Notes: generated from the letters alone by a model not told the origin. Numbered from the stretch's first letter, positions 1 through 6,050 are shown. The stretch: DNA of 7,251 nucleotides from Agrobacterium fabrum (GCA_003241215.1 QFOL01000200.1:1-7251), one strand, 5' to 3'. A program made the numbers and translations.

Positions 1-65
1 CCGATCCTTTCCAGCCTTTCACGCAGCTCTTCGACAACGAGCAACTGATCCGCGCGCTTTTGCAT
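1..65 (-). CDS. imuA: 5' end of probable imuA (SOS mutagenesis cassette), partial
   Basis: Only the first 21 codons are present, reading MQKRADQLLVVEELRERLERI, then the gene leaves the window. The ATG is at 65-63; upstream in this frame a TGA is met before any other ATG, GTG or TTG, so this start is the only good one. A second ATG at 70-68 is in another frame and gives a less protein-like, cysteine- and serine-rich peptide. The Shine-Dalgarno sequence is weak. The identification rests mainly on the perfect GTTC-N7-GTTC LexA box 39 bases upstream. In alphaproteobacteria that box precedes imuA-imuB-dnaE2, whose products (a RecA-like ImuA, a Y-family-like ImuB and the error-prone polymerase DnaE2) carry out damage-induced mutagenesis. 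The N-terminal LRERLERI helix also fits my memory of ImuA openings. Another LexA-controlled gene remains possible. Confidence 0.5.
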   Translation of the reverse strand, partial: MQKRADQLLVVEELRERLERI

Positions 66-103
66 GGCATGACAGGTTTCAATTCCGGTTATTCATCTTT
101 ATT

Positions 104-118
104 GTTCTTGTTTTGTTC
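104..118 (-). promoter_or_regulatory. LexA (SOS) box, alphaproteobacterial GTTC-N7-GTTC type
   Basis: The plus strand reads GTTCTTGTTTTGTTC, a perfect match to the direct-repeat LexA operator of alphaproteobacteria (GTTC, seven bases, GTTC). Both half sites are exact. It lies 38 bases upstream of the minus-strand start at 65 and just downstream of a minus-strand TTGACT (138-133) that would serve as the -35 element, so bound LexA would cover the -10 and start-site region of that promoter. The distance to the plus-strand gene starting at 294 is about 175 bases, so control of that gene is less likely. The match is seen directly; control by LexA is inference from the known consensus. Confidence 0.75.
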
Positions 119-138
119 CTATTTCAGCAAAGAGTCAA
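113..138 (-). promoter_or_regulatory. Possible promoter of the leftward SOS gene
   Basis: On the minus strand TTGACT (138-133) matches a sigma-70 -35 element. The region 17-18 bases further on is A-rich but has no good -10 hexamer, and it overlaps the LexA box. A strong -35 with a poor -10 under the operator is compatible with a repressed SOS promoter. The start point is not resolvable from sequence. Confidence 0.35.
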
Positions 139-279
139 GCAATAGGCTGCCGGTCTTCAGCAGTTTGCACGGGAAGAAAGGATTCTGGCCTTGCGGCCCC
201 CTGCCCCGCCGTTAAAACGGAATCATCCGCTCGCCGCCTGTTTTAGCCTGACAGCCGCCGGCAACGGACATCATGGTTT

Positions 280-285
280 GGAGGA
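280..285 (+). promoter_or_regulatory. Ribosome binding site that sets the start at 294
   Basis: GGAGGA lies eight bases before the ATG at 294. The in-frame ATG at 273 would sit upstream of this site, so 273 is unlikely to be the real start. Confidence 0.7.
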
Positions 286-293
286 AACCGCCG

Positions 294-647
294 ATGATCG
301 CCAGCATTCTGATTGCCGTGGTTGCGGCCATCCATATTTACATCGTCATTCTGGAAATGCTGCTGTGGGAAAAACCGGCCGGCCGCAAGGCCTTCGGTCT
401 TTCGGCGGATTTCGCCCGGCAGACAAAGGTGCTTGCCGCCAACCAGGGCCTTTATAACGGTTTTCTCGCAGCGGGGCTGATCTATGGGCTGATGCAGGGC
501 GATGAAGGGCTGAACTTCAAGGTTTTCTTCCTGACCTGCGTTCTGCTGGCCGGTATTTTCGGCGCCGTTACGGCCAATATGAAGATCCTGTTCATTCAGG
601 CATTGCCGGCATTGTTCGCGCTCGGCTTCCTCTGGATCGGAGTATGA
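294..647 (+). CDS. DUF1304 family small integral membrane protein
   Basis: A 117-residue, very hydrophobic protein of unknown biochemical function that should sit in the inner membrane. About four transmembrane segments can be seen, at roughly residues 2-24, 46-66, 74-93 and 97-116. The first ends in the pattern H14-Y16-(I)-(L)-E21-M-x-x-W25, and the second begins with NQGLYNGFLA (residues 50-59); both are hallmarks of DUF1304 (COG3759). Length is normal for the family. The start at 294 is chosen because GGAGGA at 280-285 is correctly spaced for it; the ATG 21 bases upstream is not served by that site. The stop codon lies only four bases before the glycerate kinase ATG, so the two are almost certainly co-transcribed and perhaps translationally coupled. 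A transport or membrane-support role linked to glycerate metabolism is speculation. Confidence 0.88.
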   Translation: MIASILIAVVAAIHIYIVILEMLLWEKPAGRKAFGLSADFARQTKVLAANQGLYNGFLAAGLIYGLMQGDEGLNFKVFFLTCVLLAGIFGAVTANMKILFIQALPALFALGFLWIGV

Positions 648-651
648 ACCG

Positions 652-1923
652 ATGAGCGCATGGAACGATCACAGCGCAAAAGACGCCCTCAACCGCATCT
701 TCATGGCCGCAGTGGCAAGCGCCGATCCGGCAAAGGTGCTGCAACACCACCTTCCCTCCCCGCCCAAAGGCCGCTGCGTGGTGGTGGGCGCCGGCAAGGC
801 TTCCGCCGCCATGGCCGCCGCGCTTGAAGCGGCATGGCCACATGTCGATCTTTCCGGTGTGGTGGTGACGCGTTACGGCCATGCCGTCCCGGCCGGACGC
901 ATCGAGATCATCGAAGCGTCGCATCCGGTGCCGGACGATAAGAGCGCGGAAGCGGCAAAACGCATTCTCGCCGCCGTTGAAGGCCTGACCGCCGACGACA
1001 TGGTCATCGCACTGATTTCCGGCGGCGGTTCGGCGCTGATGGTCGCGCCGGCCGAAGGCATGACGCTTGCGGACAAGATGGCCGTCAACCGTGCCTTGCT
1101 TGCCAGCGGCGCGACGATTTCCGAAATGAACGCCGTGCGCAAGCATCTTTCCCGCATCAAGGGCGGACGGCTGGCGCTGGCTGCGAAACCGGCCAGGGTC
1201 ATTTCGCTGCTGATTTCCGATGTGCCGGGAGACGATCCCTCCGAAATCGCCTCCGGCCCGACGGTTGCCGATCCGAGCGATATTGAAACCGTGCGGGAAA
1301 TCGTCTCGCGCTACGCGCTCGACCTTCCGGAAAACGTGCGCAGGGTGCTGGAAAAAGGCGAGGAAACCCCGAAGGCCGGCGATATCGAGGAAGATATCCG
1401 GCTCATCGCCGCCCCCTCGCTCGCCCTGCAGGCGGCGGCGGATGAGGCGGTGAAACTCGGCCTTACACCGCTCATCCTCGGCGATTCCCTTGAAGGCGAA
1501 TCCAGAGATGTCGGCGCTGTCATGGCCGGCATTGCTCTCTCCGCCAACCGCAAGGGCCTGCCCATCAAAGGCCCGGCCGTTTTGCTTTCCGGCGGCGAAA
1601 CCACGGTCACGATCGGCAAGGGACCGGCCGGCAAGGGCGGCCGCAACACGGAGTTCCTGCTGAGCCTTGCGCTGACGCTCAAAGGTGCGGACGGCATCTG
1701 GGCCATTGCCGGCGATAGCGACGGCATAGACGGCGTGGAGGATGCGGCAGGTGCGGTGGTGACGCCGGACACGCTTGCCCGCATGCGCGAAGCCGGTGTC
1801 GATCCGCGTCAGTCGCTCGTGGGCCACGACAGCTACACCGCTTTCAAGGCAGCGGGAGACCTTGTCGTGACGGGGCCGACGCTGACGAATGTGAATGATA
1901 TCCGCGCGATTTTGATCGGGTGA
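652..1923 (+). CDS. ttuD: Glycerate 2-kinase, MOFRL/DUF4147 family (TtuD/GckA type)
   Basis: A 423-residue cytoplasmic kinase, the usual length for the class II glycerate kinase family, predicted to phosphorylate D-glycerate with ATP to give 2-phosphoglycerate. It links tartrate, hydroxypyruvate, glyoxylate or serine-type catabolism to lower glycolysis. The N-terminal DUF4147 domain spans roughly residues 8-235 and contains GAGKAS (46-51), SGGGSAL (123-129) and the stretch around K164-K170. The C-terminal MOFRL domain spans roughly 308-415 with LSGGETTV (312-319), GKGGRNTE (327-334), GDSDGIDG (354-361) and the closing GPTLTNVND (408-416). The gene is complete and all motifs are intact. GGAG at 639-642 inside the preceding coding end serves the ATG. 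Homologues in Agrobacterium and Pseudomonas were often labelled hydroxypyruvate reductase (TtuD); the family's demonstrated activity is glycerate kinase. No tartrate or hydroxypyruvate isomerase genes adjoin it here, so the glycerate source is unknown. Confidence 0.93.
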   Translation: MSAWNDHSAKDALNRIFMAAVASADPAKVLQHHLPSPPKGRCVVVGAGKASAAMAAALEAAWPHVDLSGVVVTRYGHAVPAGRIEIIEASHPVPDDKSAEAAKRILAAVEGLTADDMVIALISGGGSALMVAPAEGMTLADKMAVNRALLASGATISEMNAVRKHLSRIKGGRLALAAKPARVISLLISDVPGDDPSEIASGPTVADPSDIETVREIVSRYALDLPENVRRVLEKGEETPKAGDIEEDIRLIAAPSLALQAAADEAVKLGLTPLILGDSLEGESRDVGAVMAGIALSANRKGLPIKGPAVLLSGGETTVTIGKGPAGKGGRNTEFLLSLALTLKGADGIWAIAGDSDGIDGVEDAAGAVVTPDTLARMREAGVDPRQSLVGHDSYTAFKAAGDLVVTGPTLTNVNDIRAILIG

Positions 1924-1985
1924 TAGCGGGGGAGTTCGCAGGGATTACCGGCCTTCCGGCGTGGGCACTGTGGAGGGAAGACGTT

Positions 1986-2014
1986 TTGACTATGCCCTCG
2001 GACAGGAGTAATCT
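1986..2014 (+). promoter_or_regulatory. Sigma-70-like promoter for the small exported protein gene
   Basis: TTGACT (1986-1991) and TAATCT (2009-2014) are separated by exactly 17 bases, close to the vegetative -35/-10 consensus. Transcription would begin near 2020-2022, about 20 bases before the ATG at 2042, leaving room for the GGAG at 2030-2033. This suggests the downstream gene is its own transcription unit, separate from the glycerate kinase. Confidence 0.55.
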
Positions 2015-2041
2015 GGCGGGATATCCTTTGGAGCCTCAGCC

Positions 2042-2290
2042 ATGCGACCTGGAGTGCTCATACTTGGCCTGATCATGGCCCTTATTCCGACTTTGGCGGA
2101 TGCCCACAATTGCAAATGCCGAAATCGCGGCGTCATGTTTCAACTTGGCCAGACATCCTGCCTGAAGGTCGACGGCGGCTCTTATCTCGCGCGCTGCGAG
2201 ATGAAGCTCAACGTTTCGTCCTGGACCAAGCTTCAGGACGGTTGCCCCATAACGGAACGGGTGCAGACGCAAACGACACGCGTTAATTGA
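2042..2290 (+). CDS. Small exported cysteine-rich protein of unknown function
   Basis: An 82-residue protein that I do not recognise as a named family. Residues 1-21 form a classical Sec signal peptide: a short N-terminus with one arginine, a hydrophobic core from about residue 4 to 18, and a likely cut after LADA (A21). The mature part of about 61 residues has five cysteines (24, 26, 40, 52, 68), giving a C-x-C pair and room for two disulfides, and it is rich in polar residues. There is no lipobox, so it is predicted to be periplasmic or secreted rather than a lipoprotein. GGAG at 2030-2033 is well spaced for the ATG at 2042, and a good promoter lies upstream. Signal peptide, ribosome site and promoter together argue strongly that this is a real gene despite its size. 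Coding reads convergently towards the oxidoreductase gene. Confidence 0.75.
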   Translation: MRPGVLILGLIMALIPTLADAHNCKCRNRGVMFQLGQTSCLKVDGGSYLARCEMKLNVSSWTKLQDGCPITERVQTQTTRVN

Positions 2291-2412
2291 TAACGTCGTC
2301 AGATGGCAGACCAAGCTCCACATCCCGGCCACCCTACAGCCGTCAACTTCTGCCGTTAACCGATAGTCCTGAGCCCAAAGAGCTGCGCGATGACGCAAGC
2401 GCATGCCACTCG

Positions 2413-2536
2413 TTTCTTCTCCCCGTCGGGGAGAAGGTCGCGGCAGCGGGATGAGGGGGCATCGATAGAGATAAACCGAGAGCTTGCCCCCTCATCCGAC
2501 CCTTCGGGCCACCTTCTCCCCGGCGGGGAGAAGAAA
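2413..2536. repeat. RIME-like intergenic mosaic element (nested palindromes)
   Basis: A highly structured intergenic repeat. The left end is a perfect 21-base palindrome (2416-2436, ten-base arms CTTCTCCCCG/CGGGGAGAAG). The right end is the same palindrome again (2513-2533). The two ends are also inverted copies of each other: 2413-2438 and 2511-2536 match at 25 of 26 positions, differing only at the centre. Inside, GGATGAGGGGGC (2449-2460) pairs with GCCCCCTCATCC (2486-2497), and CCCTTCGGG (2500-2508) forms a small hairpin. This two-palindrome layout and size resemble RIME elements known to be dispersed between genes in Rhizobium, Sinorhizobium and Agrobacterium. It begins 122 bases after the small exported gene and ends 17 bases before the oxidoreductase stop codon, between convergent genes, where its transcript could fold and help end or stabilise both mRNAs. 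Bases 2291-2412 show nothing else recognisable. Confidence 0.85.
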
Positions 2537-2553
2537 TACGCGGCAACCTCGTC

Positions 2554-3741
2554 TTACAGCTTCACCCAGCCGCCATTCTTCCTGCCGGACTCGACGCAGG
2601 CCGTGACGAAAGCGACACCTTTAACCCCGTCATCCACGGTCGGGTAAATCACCGCCTTGTCGAGCACCGAGCCGGTGCGGCGGGCTTCAATGGCATGCGC
2701 CGCCTCGGTATAGATGGTGGCGAAGGCTTCGAGATAACCTTCAGGGTGGCCGGAGGGAATGCGGGTGACGCGCGCTGCGGCAGCCCCTGCCCCGGCACCG
2801 CCGCGGGTGATAAGCTGCTTGGGCTCGCCAAGCTTCGTGAACCACAGATAGTTCGGGTCGGCCTGTGTCCACTCGATGCCGGCCTTGTCGCCATAAACAC
2901 GCACCTTCAGCCCGTTTTCGTGACCGACCGCAACCTGGCTGCACCAGAGCAGCCCCTTGGCCGCCTGCTTGCCGCCCTTTTGCTTGAAGCGCAGCATCAC
3001 ATGCGCATTGTCGTCGAGACGGCGGCCTTCGACAAAAGTGTGCACATCCGCCGCCAGCTCATCCGCTTCCAGACCGGAAATGAAGCAGCCGAGATTATAG
3101 GCATGGGTGCCGATATCGCCGGTGGAACCGCCGACGCCCGACTGGGCCGGATCGGTGCGCCAGACGGCCTGTTTCGCACCGGTCTGTTCCACCGCTTCCG
3201 TCAGCCAGTCCTGCGGATATTCCATCTGCACCAGACGGATATTGCCGAGTTGACCGGCCTCCACCAGTTCCCGCGCATGCCGCACCATCGGATAGCCGGT
3301 ATAATTATGCGTGAGGATGAACAGGGCATCGGCCTTGTCAGCCACCTGCTTCAGCTTCTTGGCGTCTTCCAGATTGGAGGTCAGCGGCTTGTCGCAGATG
3401 ACATGGATGCCGCGCTCCAGAAACGCCTTTGCGGCGGGATAGTGCACATGATTGGGCGTGACGATCGCCACCGCCTCGATACCGTCTTCGCGAAGGGCCT
3501 CTTTTTCGGCCATTTCCTCGAAGGACCCGTAGCAGCGCTCAGGATCGAGCCCGAGTTCGCGGCCCGAGGCAATGGATTTTTCCGGCGTCGAGGACAGGGC
3601 ACCCGCCACGAGATCGAAGCGATTGTCGAGCCGCGCGGCCATGCGGTGAACGCCGCCGATAAATGCGCCCGAACCGCCGCCCACCATGCCAAGGCGAATC
3701 CGCTTGTTCGCCTTGTCGGTTGTCTTTCCTTCAATAGCCAT
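2554..3741 (-). CDS. Gfo/Idh/MocA family NAD(P)-dependent sugar oxidoreductase
   Basis: A complete 395-residue cytoplasmic dehydrogenase. The N-terminal Rossmann fold begins at about residue 15 and has the nucleotide-binding GGGSGAFIG loop (21-29) and the TPNHVH motif (95-100). The catalytic motif is C-D-K-P-L (116-120), with lysine 118 as the expected proton-relay residue; aspartate stands where many relatives have glutamate (EKP). The C-terminal alpha/beta substrate domain carries GDIGTHAYNL (208-217), with D209 and H213 in the usual active-site positions. The N-terminal 14 residues are a charged extension before the fold. GGGGAGA at 3752-3746 serves the ATG at 3741. It is the last gene of the minus-strand series, 21 bases after the isomerase-like gene. 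Relatives oxidise or reduce sugars, inositols or glycosides, such as YcjS (D-glucoside 3-dehydrogenase). The exact substrate cannot be assigned. Confidence 0.9.
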   Translation of the reverse strand: MAIEGKTTDKANKRIRLGMVGGGSGAFIGGVHRMAARLDNRFDLVAGALSSTPEKSIASGRELGLDPERCYGSFEEMAEKEALREDGIEAVAIVTPNHVHYPAAKAFLERGIHVICDKPLTSNLEDAKKLKQVADKADALFILTHNYTGYPMVRHARELVEAGQLGNIRLVQMEYPQDWLTEAVEQTGAKQAVWRTDPAQSGVGGSTGDIGTHAYNLGCFISGLEADELAADVHTFVEGRRLDDNAHVMLRFKQKGGKQAAKGLLWCSQVAVGHENGLKVRVYGDKAGIEWTQADPNYLWFTKLGEPKQLITRGGAGAGAAAARVTRIPSGHPEGYLEAFATIYTEAAHAIEARRTGSVLDKAVIYPTVDDGVKGVAFVTACVESGRKNGGWVKL

Positions 3742-3762
3742 AATATCTCCCCTGAAATGCTT

Positions 3763-4815
3763 TTAAAGCCCGAGCATACGGCGGTTGGCCGCATCGTCGG
3801 TGCCACCGGATGCGAAATCGTCAAAGGCTTTTTCCGTGACGCGGATGATATGCGCCTTGACGAATTCGGCACCTTCGAGGGCACCGTCTTCAGGATGCTT
3901 CAGCGCGCATTCCCATTCGACCACGGCCCAGCCATCGAAATCATTGGCCGCCATTTTCGAGAAGACCGCACCAAAATCCACCTGCCCGTCACCCAGCGAG
4001 CGGAAGCGGCCGGCGCGGTTGACCCAGCCCTGATAGCCGCCATAAACGCCCTGCCGGCCGGTCGGGTTGAACTCGGCATCCTTGACGTGGAACATCTTGA
4101 TGCGGTCCTTGTAGACGTCGATATTGTCGAGATAATCGAGGCATTGCAGCACGTAATGCGAGGGATCGTAGAGCATGTTGGCACGGCTGTGGTTCTTCAC
4201 CCGTTCGAGGAACATCTCGAAGGTCACGCCGTCATGCAGGTCTTCGCCCGGGTGGATTTCGTAGCAGACATCCACACCCTGCTCATCGGCATAATCGAGG
4301 ATCGGCGTCCAGCGTTTCGCCAGCTCGTCAAAGGCGGTTTCCACCAGCCCGGCCGGGCGCTGCGGCCATGGGTAGACAAACGGCCAGGCGAGCGCACCGG
4401 AAAAGGTCGCATGCGCCTTGATGCCGAGATTTTTAGACGCTTTCAGCGCCAGCTTCACCTGCTCCACCGCCCATTGCTGCCGCGCCTTGGAGTTGCCGCG
4501 CACTTCCGGTGCGGCAAAACCGTCAAAGGCCTCGTCATAGGCGGGATGAACGGCGACAAGCTGGCCCTGCAGATGGGTGGAAAGCTCGGTCACCGCGACG
4601 CCGTTCTGGCGCGCAATCCCGGCAAATTCGTCGCAATAACCCTTCGATTCCGCCGCTTTTCTGAGATCGATCAGCTGTCCGGCCCAGGTCGGCACCTGCA
4701 CGCCGAGATAACCCTTTTCCGCCGCCCATTTGGTAATGCTGTCCCAGCTGTCGAAAGGGGCGACATCGCCGGCGAACTGGCCGAGAAAAAGACCCGGCCC
4801 CTTGATCGTTCTCAT
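3763..4815 (-). CDS. Sugar isomerase/epimerase-like TIM-barrel protein (AP endonuclease 2 fold)
   Basis: A 350-residue cytoplasmic protein of the xylose isomerase-like TIM-barrel superfamily (COG1082). Likely divalent-metal ligands are E186 in YEIHPGE, D217 in YDPSH, H243 in FHVKD and E300 in VVEWE, the usual Glu-Asp-His-Glu set at the barrel mouth. H188, H220 and K245 are further polar candidates for the active site. At 350 residues it is longer than many family members (about 260-300), with an insert near residues 90-115 and at 250-270. The start at 4815 is chosen because AGGGAGGAG lies five bases upstream; an in-frame ATG at 4875 would add 20 residues encoded by the operator-like region and has no ribosome site. 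It precedes the Gfo/Idh/MocA gene by 21 bases, so the two probably act in sequence, for example epimerising, isomerising or cleaving a keto-sugar. The actual reaction is unknown. Confidence 0.88.
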   Translation of the reverse strand: MRTIKGPGLFLGQFAGDVAPFDSWDSITKWAAEKGYLGVQVPTWAGQLIDLRKAAESKGYCDEFAGIARQNGVAVTELSTHLQGQLVAVHPAYDEAFDGFAAPEVRGNSKARQQWAVEQVKLALKASKNLGIKAHATFSGALAWPFVYPWPQRPAGLVETAFDELAKRWTPILDYADEQGVDVCYEIHPGEDLHDGVTFEMFLERVKNHSRANMLYDPSHYVLQCLDYLDNIDVYKDRIKMFHVKDAEFNPTGRQGVYGGYQGWVNRAGRFRSLGDGQVDFGAVFSKMAANDFDGWAVVEWECALKHPEDGALEGAEFVKAHIIRVTEKAFDDFASGGTDDAANRRMLGL

Positions 4816-4820
4816 AAAAT

Positions 4821-4829
4821 CTCCTCCCT
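4821..4829 (-). promoter_or_regulatory. Strong ribosome binding site that sets the start at 4815
   Basis: The minus strand reads AGGGAGGAG, five bases before the ATG at 4815. It overlaps the end of the palindrome at 4828-4841, so a bound repressor or RNA folding there could affect access to it. Confidence 0.65.
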
Positions 4830-4841
4830 GTATCGATACAG
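4828..4841. promoter_or_regulatory. Perfect 14-bp palindrome, candidate LacI-family operator
   Basis: CTGTATCGATACAG is a perfect palindrome centred on CG, 13-26 bases before the isomerase-like start codon and overlapping the edge of its ribosome site. CG-centred even palindromes of the TATCGATA type are typical of LacI-family repressor operators, and such regulators often control sugar ABC transporter loci in rhizobia. The palindrome is seen directly. The regulator family is inference, and no regulator gene lies in this window. Its position suggests that the two enzyme genes are controlled partly apart from the transporter genes upstream, either by a promoter in the 4842-4959 gap or by a roadblock to read-through. 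Confidence 0.5.
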
Positions 4842-4844
4842 TTG

Positions 4845-4875
4845 GCGGTAAAACCGCTTTGGCTCCCAGCGCCAA
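4845..4875. repeat. Two adjacent short stem-loops in the leader of the isomerase-like gene
   Basis: GCGGT-AAA-ACCGC (4845-4857) is a five-pair stem with a three-base loop. Immediately beside it TTGGC (4859-4863) can pair with GCCAA (4871-4875). A second TTGGC at 4842-4846 could pair with the same GCCAA, so two mutually exclusive folds are possible. No T-run follows on the minus strand, so neither is a standard terminator. A leader or attenuator role is only a possibility. Confidence 0.3.
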
Positions 4876-4959
4876 GCTAACCGGTCGTAATTTTCAAACA
4901 AGCCCCAAAAGCGGAGGGGTGAGAGAATTTCGCTATTTCACCAAAAAAGCGAAACCCGG

Positions 4960-6033
4960 CTAAAGCGCCAGCCCGCTCGCCCTGTCGAACACATGCACGC
5001 GCTCATGATGCACGGTCGCGGCAAAGGGGGTGTTGACCTTGACCGGCTGCTCGCCATCCACCACCGCCGTCACCTGATCGCCCGCCAGTTCGAAGACCAC
5101 ATGGGTCTGCGCTCCCGTCGGTTCCACCAGCACCGTCCGGCCGGACAGCGATATATCGCCGCCGATGGTCGAACCGATATGTTCGGGGCGAAGTCCGATC
5201 GTCACCGGCTGGCCGCGCTTGACCTTGCGTGTCGCGGCAATACGGATCGCGGTTCCGTCCTTCAGCCGGGCGGCAGGCTGGTCACCCTCGCCATCGACCA
5301 CGCCTTCGATGAGGTTCATGGCCGGCGAGCCGATGAAGGCGGCAACGAAGAGATTGGCCGGTGTCTTGTAAAGTTCGAGCGGGGTGCCCTGCTGTTCGAT
5401 ACGACCGTGATTGAGCACCACGACCCGGTCCGCCAGCGTCATCGCCTCGATCTGGTCATGGGTGACATAGATTGAGGTCGTGCCAACTTTCTGGTGCAAA
5501 GTCTTGATTTCGCTGCGCATCTGCACGCGCAGCTTGGCATCGAGATTGGACAGCGGCTCATCGAACAGGAAGACAGCGGGATTGCGCACCACGGCGCGGC
5601 CCATGGCGACGCGCTGCCGCTGGCCACCAGAAAGCTGCGAGGGCTTGCGATCCAGCAGCTTGCCGAGATCGAGCATGCGGGCAGCTTCCGCCACCCGTTC
5701 CTCGATGACGTTTTTCGGCTGGCCGGCGAGCTTCAGGTTGAAGCCCATATTTTCGGCCACCGTCATATGCGGATAAAGCGCATAGGACTGGAACACCATG
5801 GCGATGTTGCGCTCGCGCGGGGTCATGCCGTTGACGACGGTGCCGCCGATGAGGATATCCCCATCGGTGATTTCCTCCAGACCGGCGATCATGCGCAGAA
5901 GCGTGGACTTGCCGCAGCCCGAAGGCCCGACCAGCGCGATGAATTCGCCATCCGTAATATCAAGCGAGATGCCGTGAATGACATCGAGCGCGGCATAGGA
6001 CTTGGCGATATCCCTAAGTTCGACGGAAGCCAT
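4960..6033 (-). CDS. Sugar ABC transporter ATP-binding protein (MalK/UgpC/MsmK type)
   Basis: A complete 357-residue ATPase subunit that powers import by a CUT1-type carbohydrate transporter at the cytoplasmic face of the inner membrane. The nucleotide-binding domain has Walker A GPSGCGKST (36-44), the Q-loop glutamine at 82, the signature LSGGQRQR (134-141), Walker B VFLFDEP (154-160), D-loop SNLDAK (162-167) and the switch histidine H192. A C-terminal OB-fold/TOBE regulatory region runs from about 236 to 350 and includes LRPEHI (281-286), characteristic of MalK/UgpC rather than amino-acid transporters. AAGGAG at 6045-6040 lies six bases before the ATG. It follows the MalG-type permease with a 17-base gap, so it is in that operon. 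Automatic annotation commonly calls such proteins UgpC, but glycerol-3-phosphate specificity is not shown by sequence; the neighbours suggest a sugar or glycoside. Confidence 0.95.
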   Translation of the reverse strand: MASVELRDIAKSYAALDVIHGISLDITDGEFIALVGPSGCGKSTLLRMIAGLEEITDGDILIGGTVVNGMTPRERNIAMVFQSYALYPHMTVAENMGFNLKLAGQPKNVIEERVAEAARMLDLGKLLDRKPSQLSGGQRQRVAMGRAVVRNPAVFLFDEPLSNLDAKLRVQMRSEIKTLHQKVGTTSIYVTHDQIEAMTLADRVVVLNHGRIEQQGTPLELYKTPANLFVAAFIGSPAMNLIEGVVDGEGDQPAARLKDGTAIRIAATRKVKRGQPVTIGLRPEHIGSTIGGDISLSGRTVLVEPTGAQTHVVFELAGDQVTAVVDGEQPVKVNTPFAATVHHERVHVFDRASGLAL

Positions 6034-6050
6034 GTTTTGCTCCTTTCAAG

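Noticed and set aside
191..457. Open frame on the plus strand overlapping the DUF1304 gene
   Set aside because: It is out of frame with a protein having clear family motifs and a strong ribosome site; the translation is proline- and glycine-rich with no features.
592..1827. Open frame of 411 codons on the minus strand opposite the glycerate kinase
   Set aside because: The translation is rich in R, H, G and A with no motif and no ribosome site, while the plus strand frame carries all MOFRL family motifs.
2281..2295. CGTTA/TAACG inverted repeat overlapping the stop codon of the small exported gene, considered as a terminator
   Set aside because: It is a five-pair AT-rich stem without a following T-run; the RIME-like element downstream is a much stronger candidate for ending transcription.
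2695..4851. Very long open frame (718 codons) on the plus strand, antisense to the oxidoreductase and isomerase-like genes
   Set aside because: It lies opposite two genes with clear family motifs and ribosome sites, its translation is rich in R, H and G with no recognisable domain, and it runs through the intergenic gap. Long antisense frames are common in high-GC genomes with strong third-position bias.
3763..4875. Longer form of the TIM-barrel protein starting at the ATG at 4875
   Set aside because: No ribosome site precedes it, the extra 20 residues do not look like the family's N-terminus, and AGGGAGGAG is placed exactly for the ATG at 4815.
4928..4954. Inverted repeat TTTCGCT/AGCGAAA with a 13-base loop just after the ATPase stop codon, considered as a terminator
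   Set aside because: The stem is only seven mostly weak pairs, the loop is long, and no T-run follows on the minus strand; the T-rich stretch is inside the loop.
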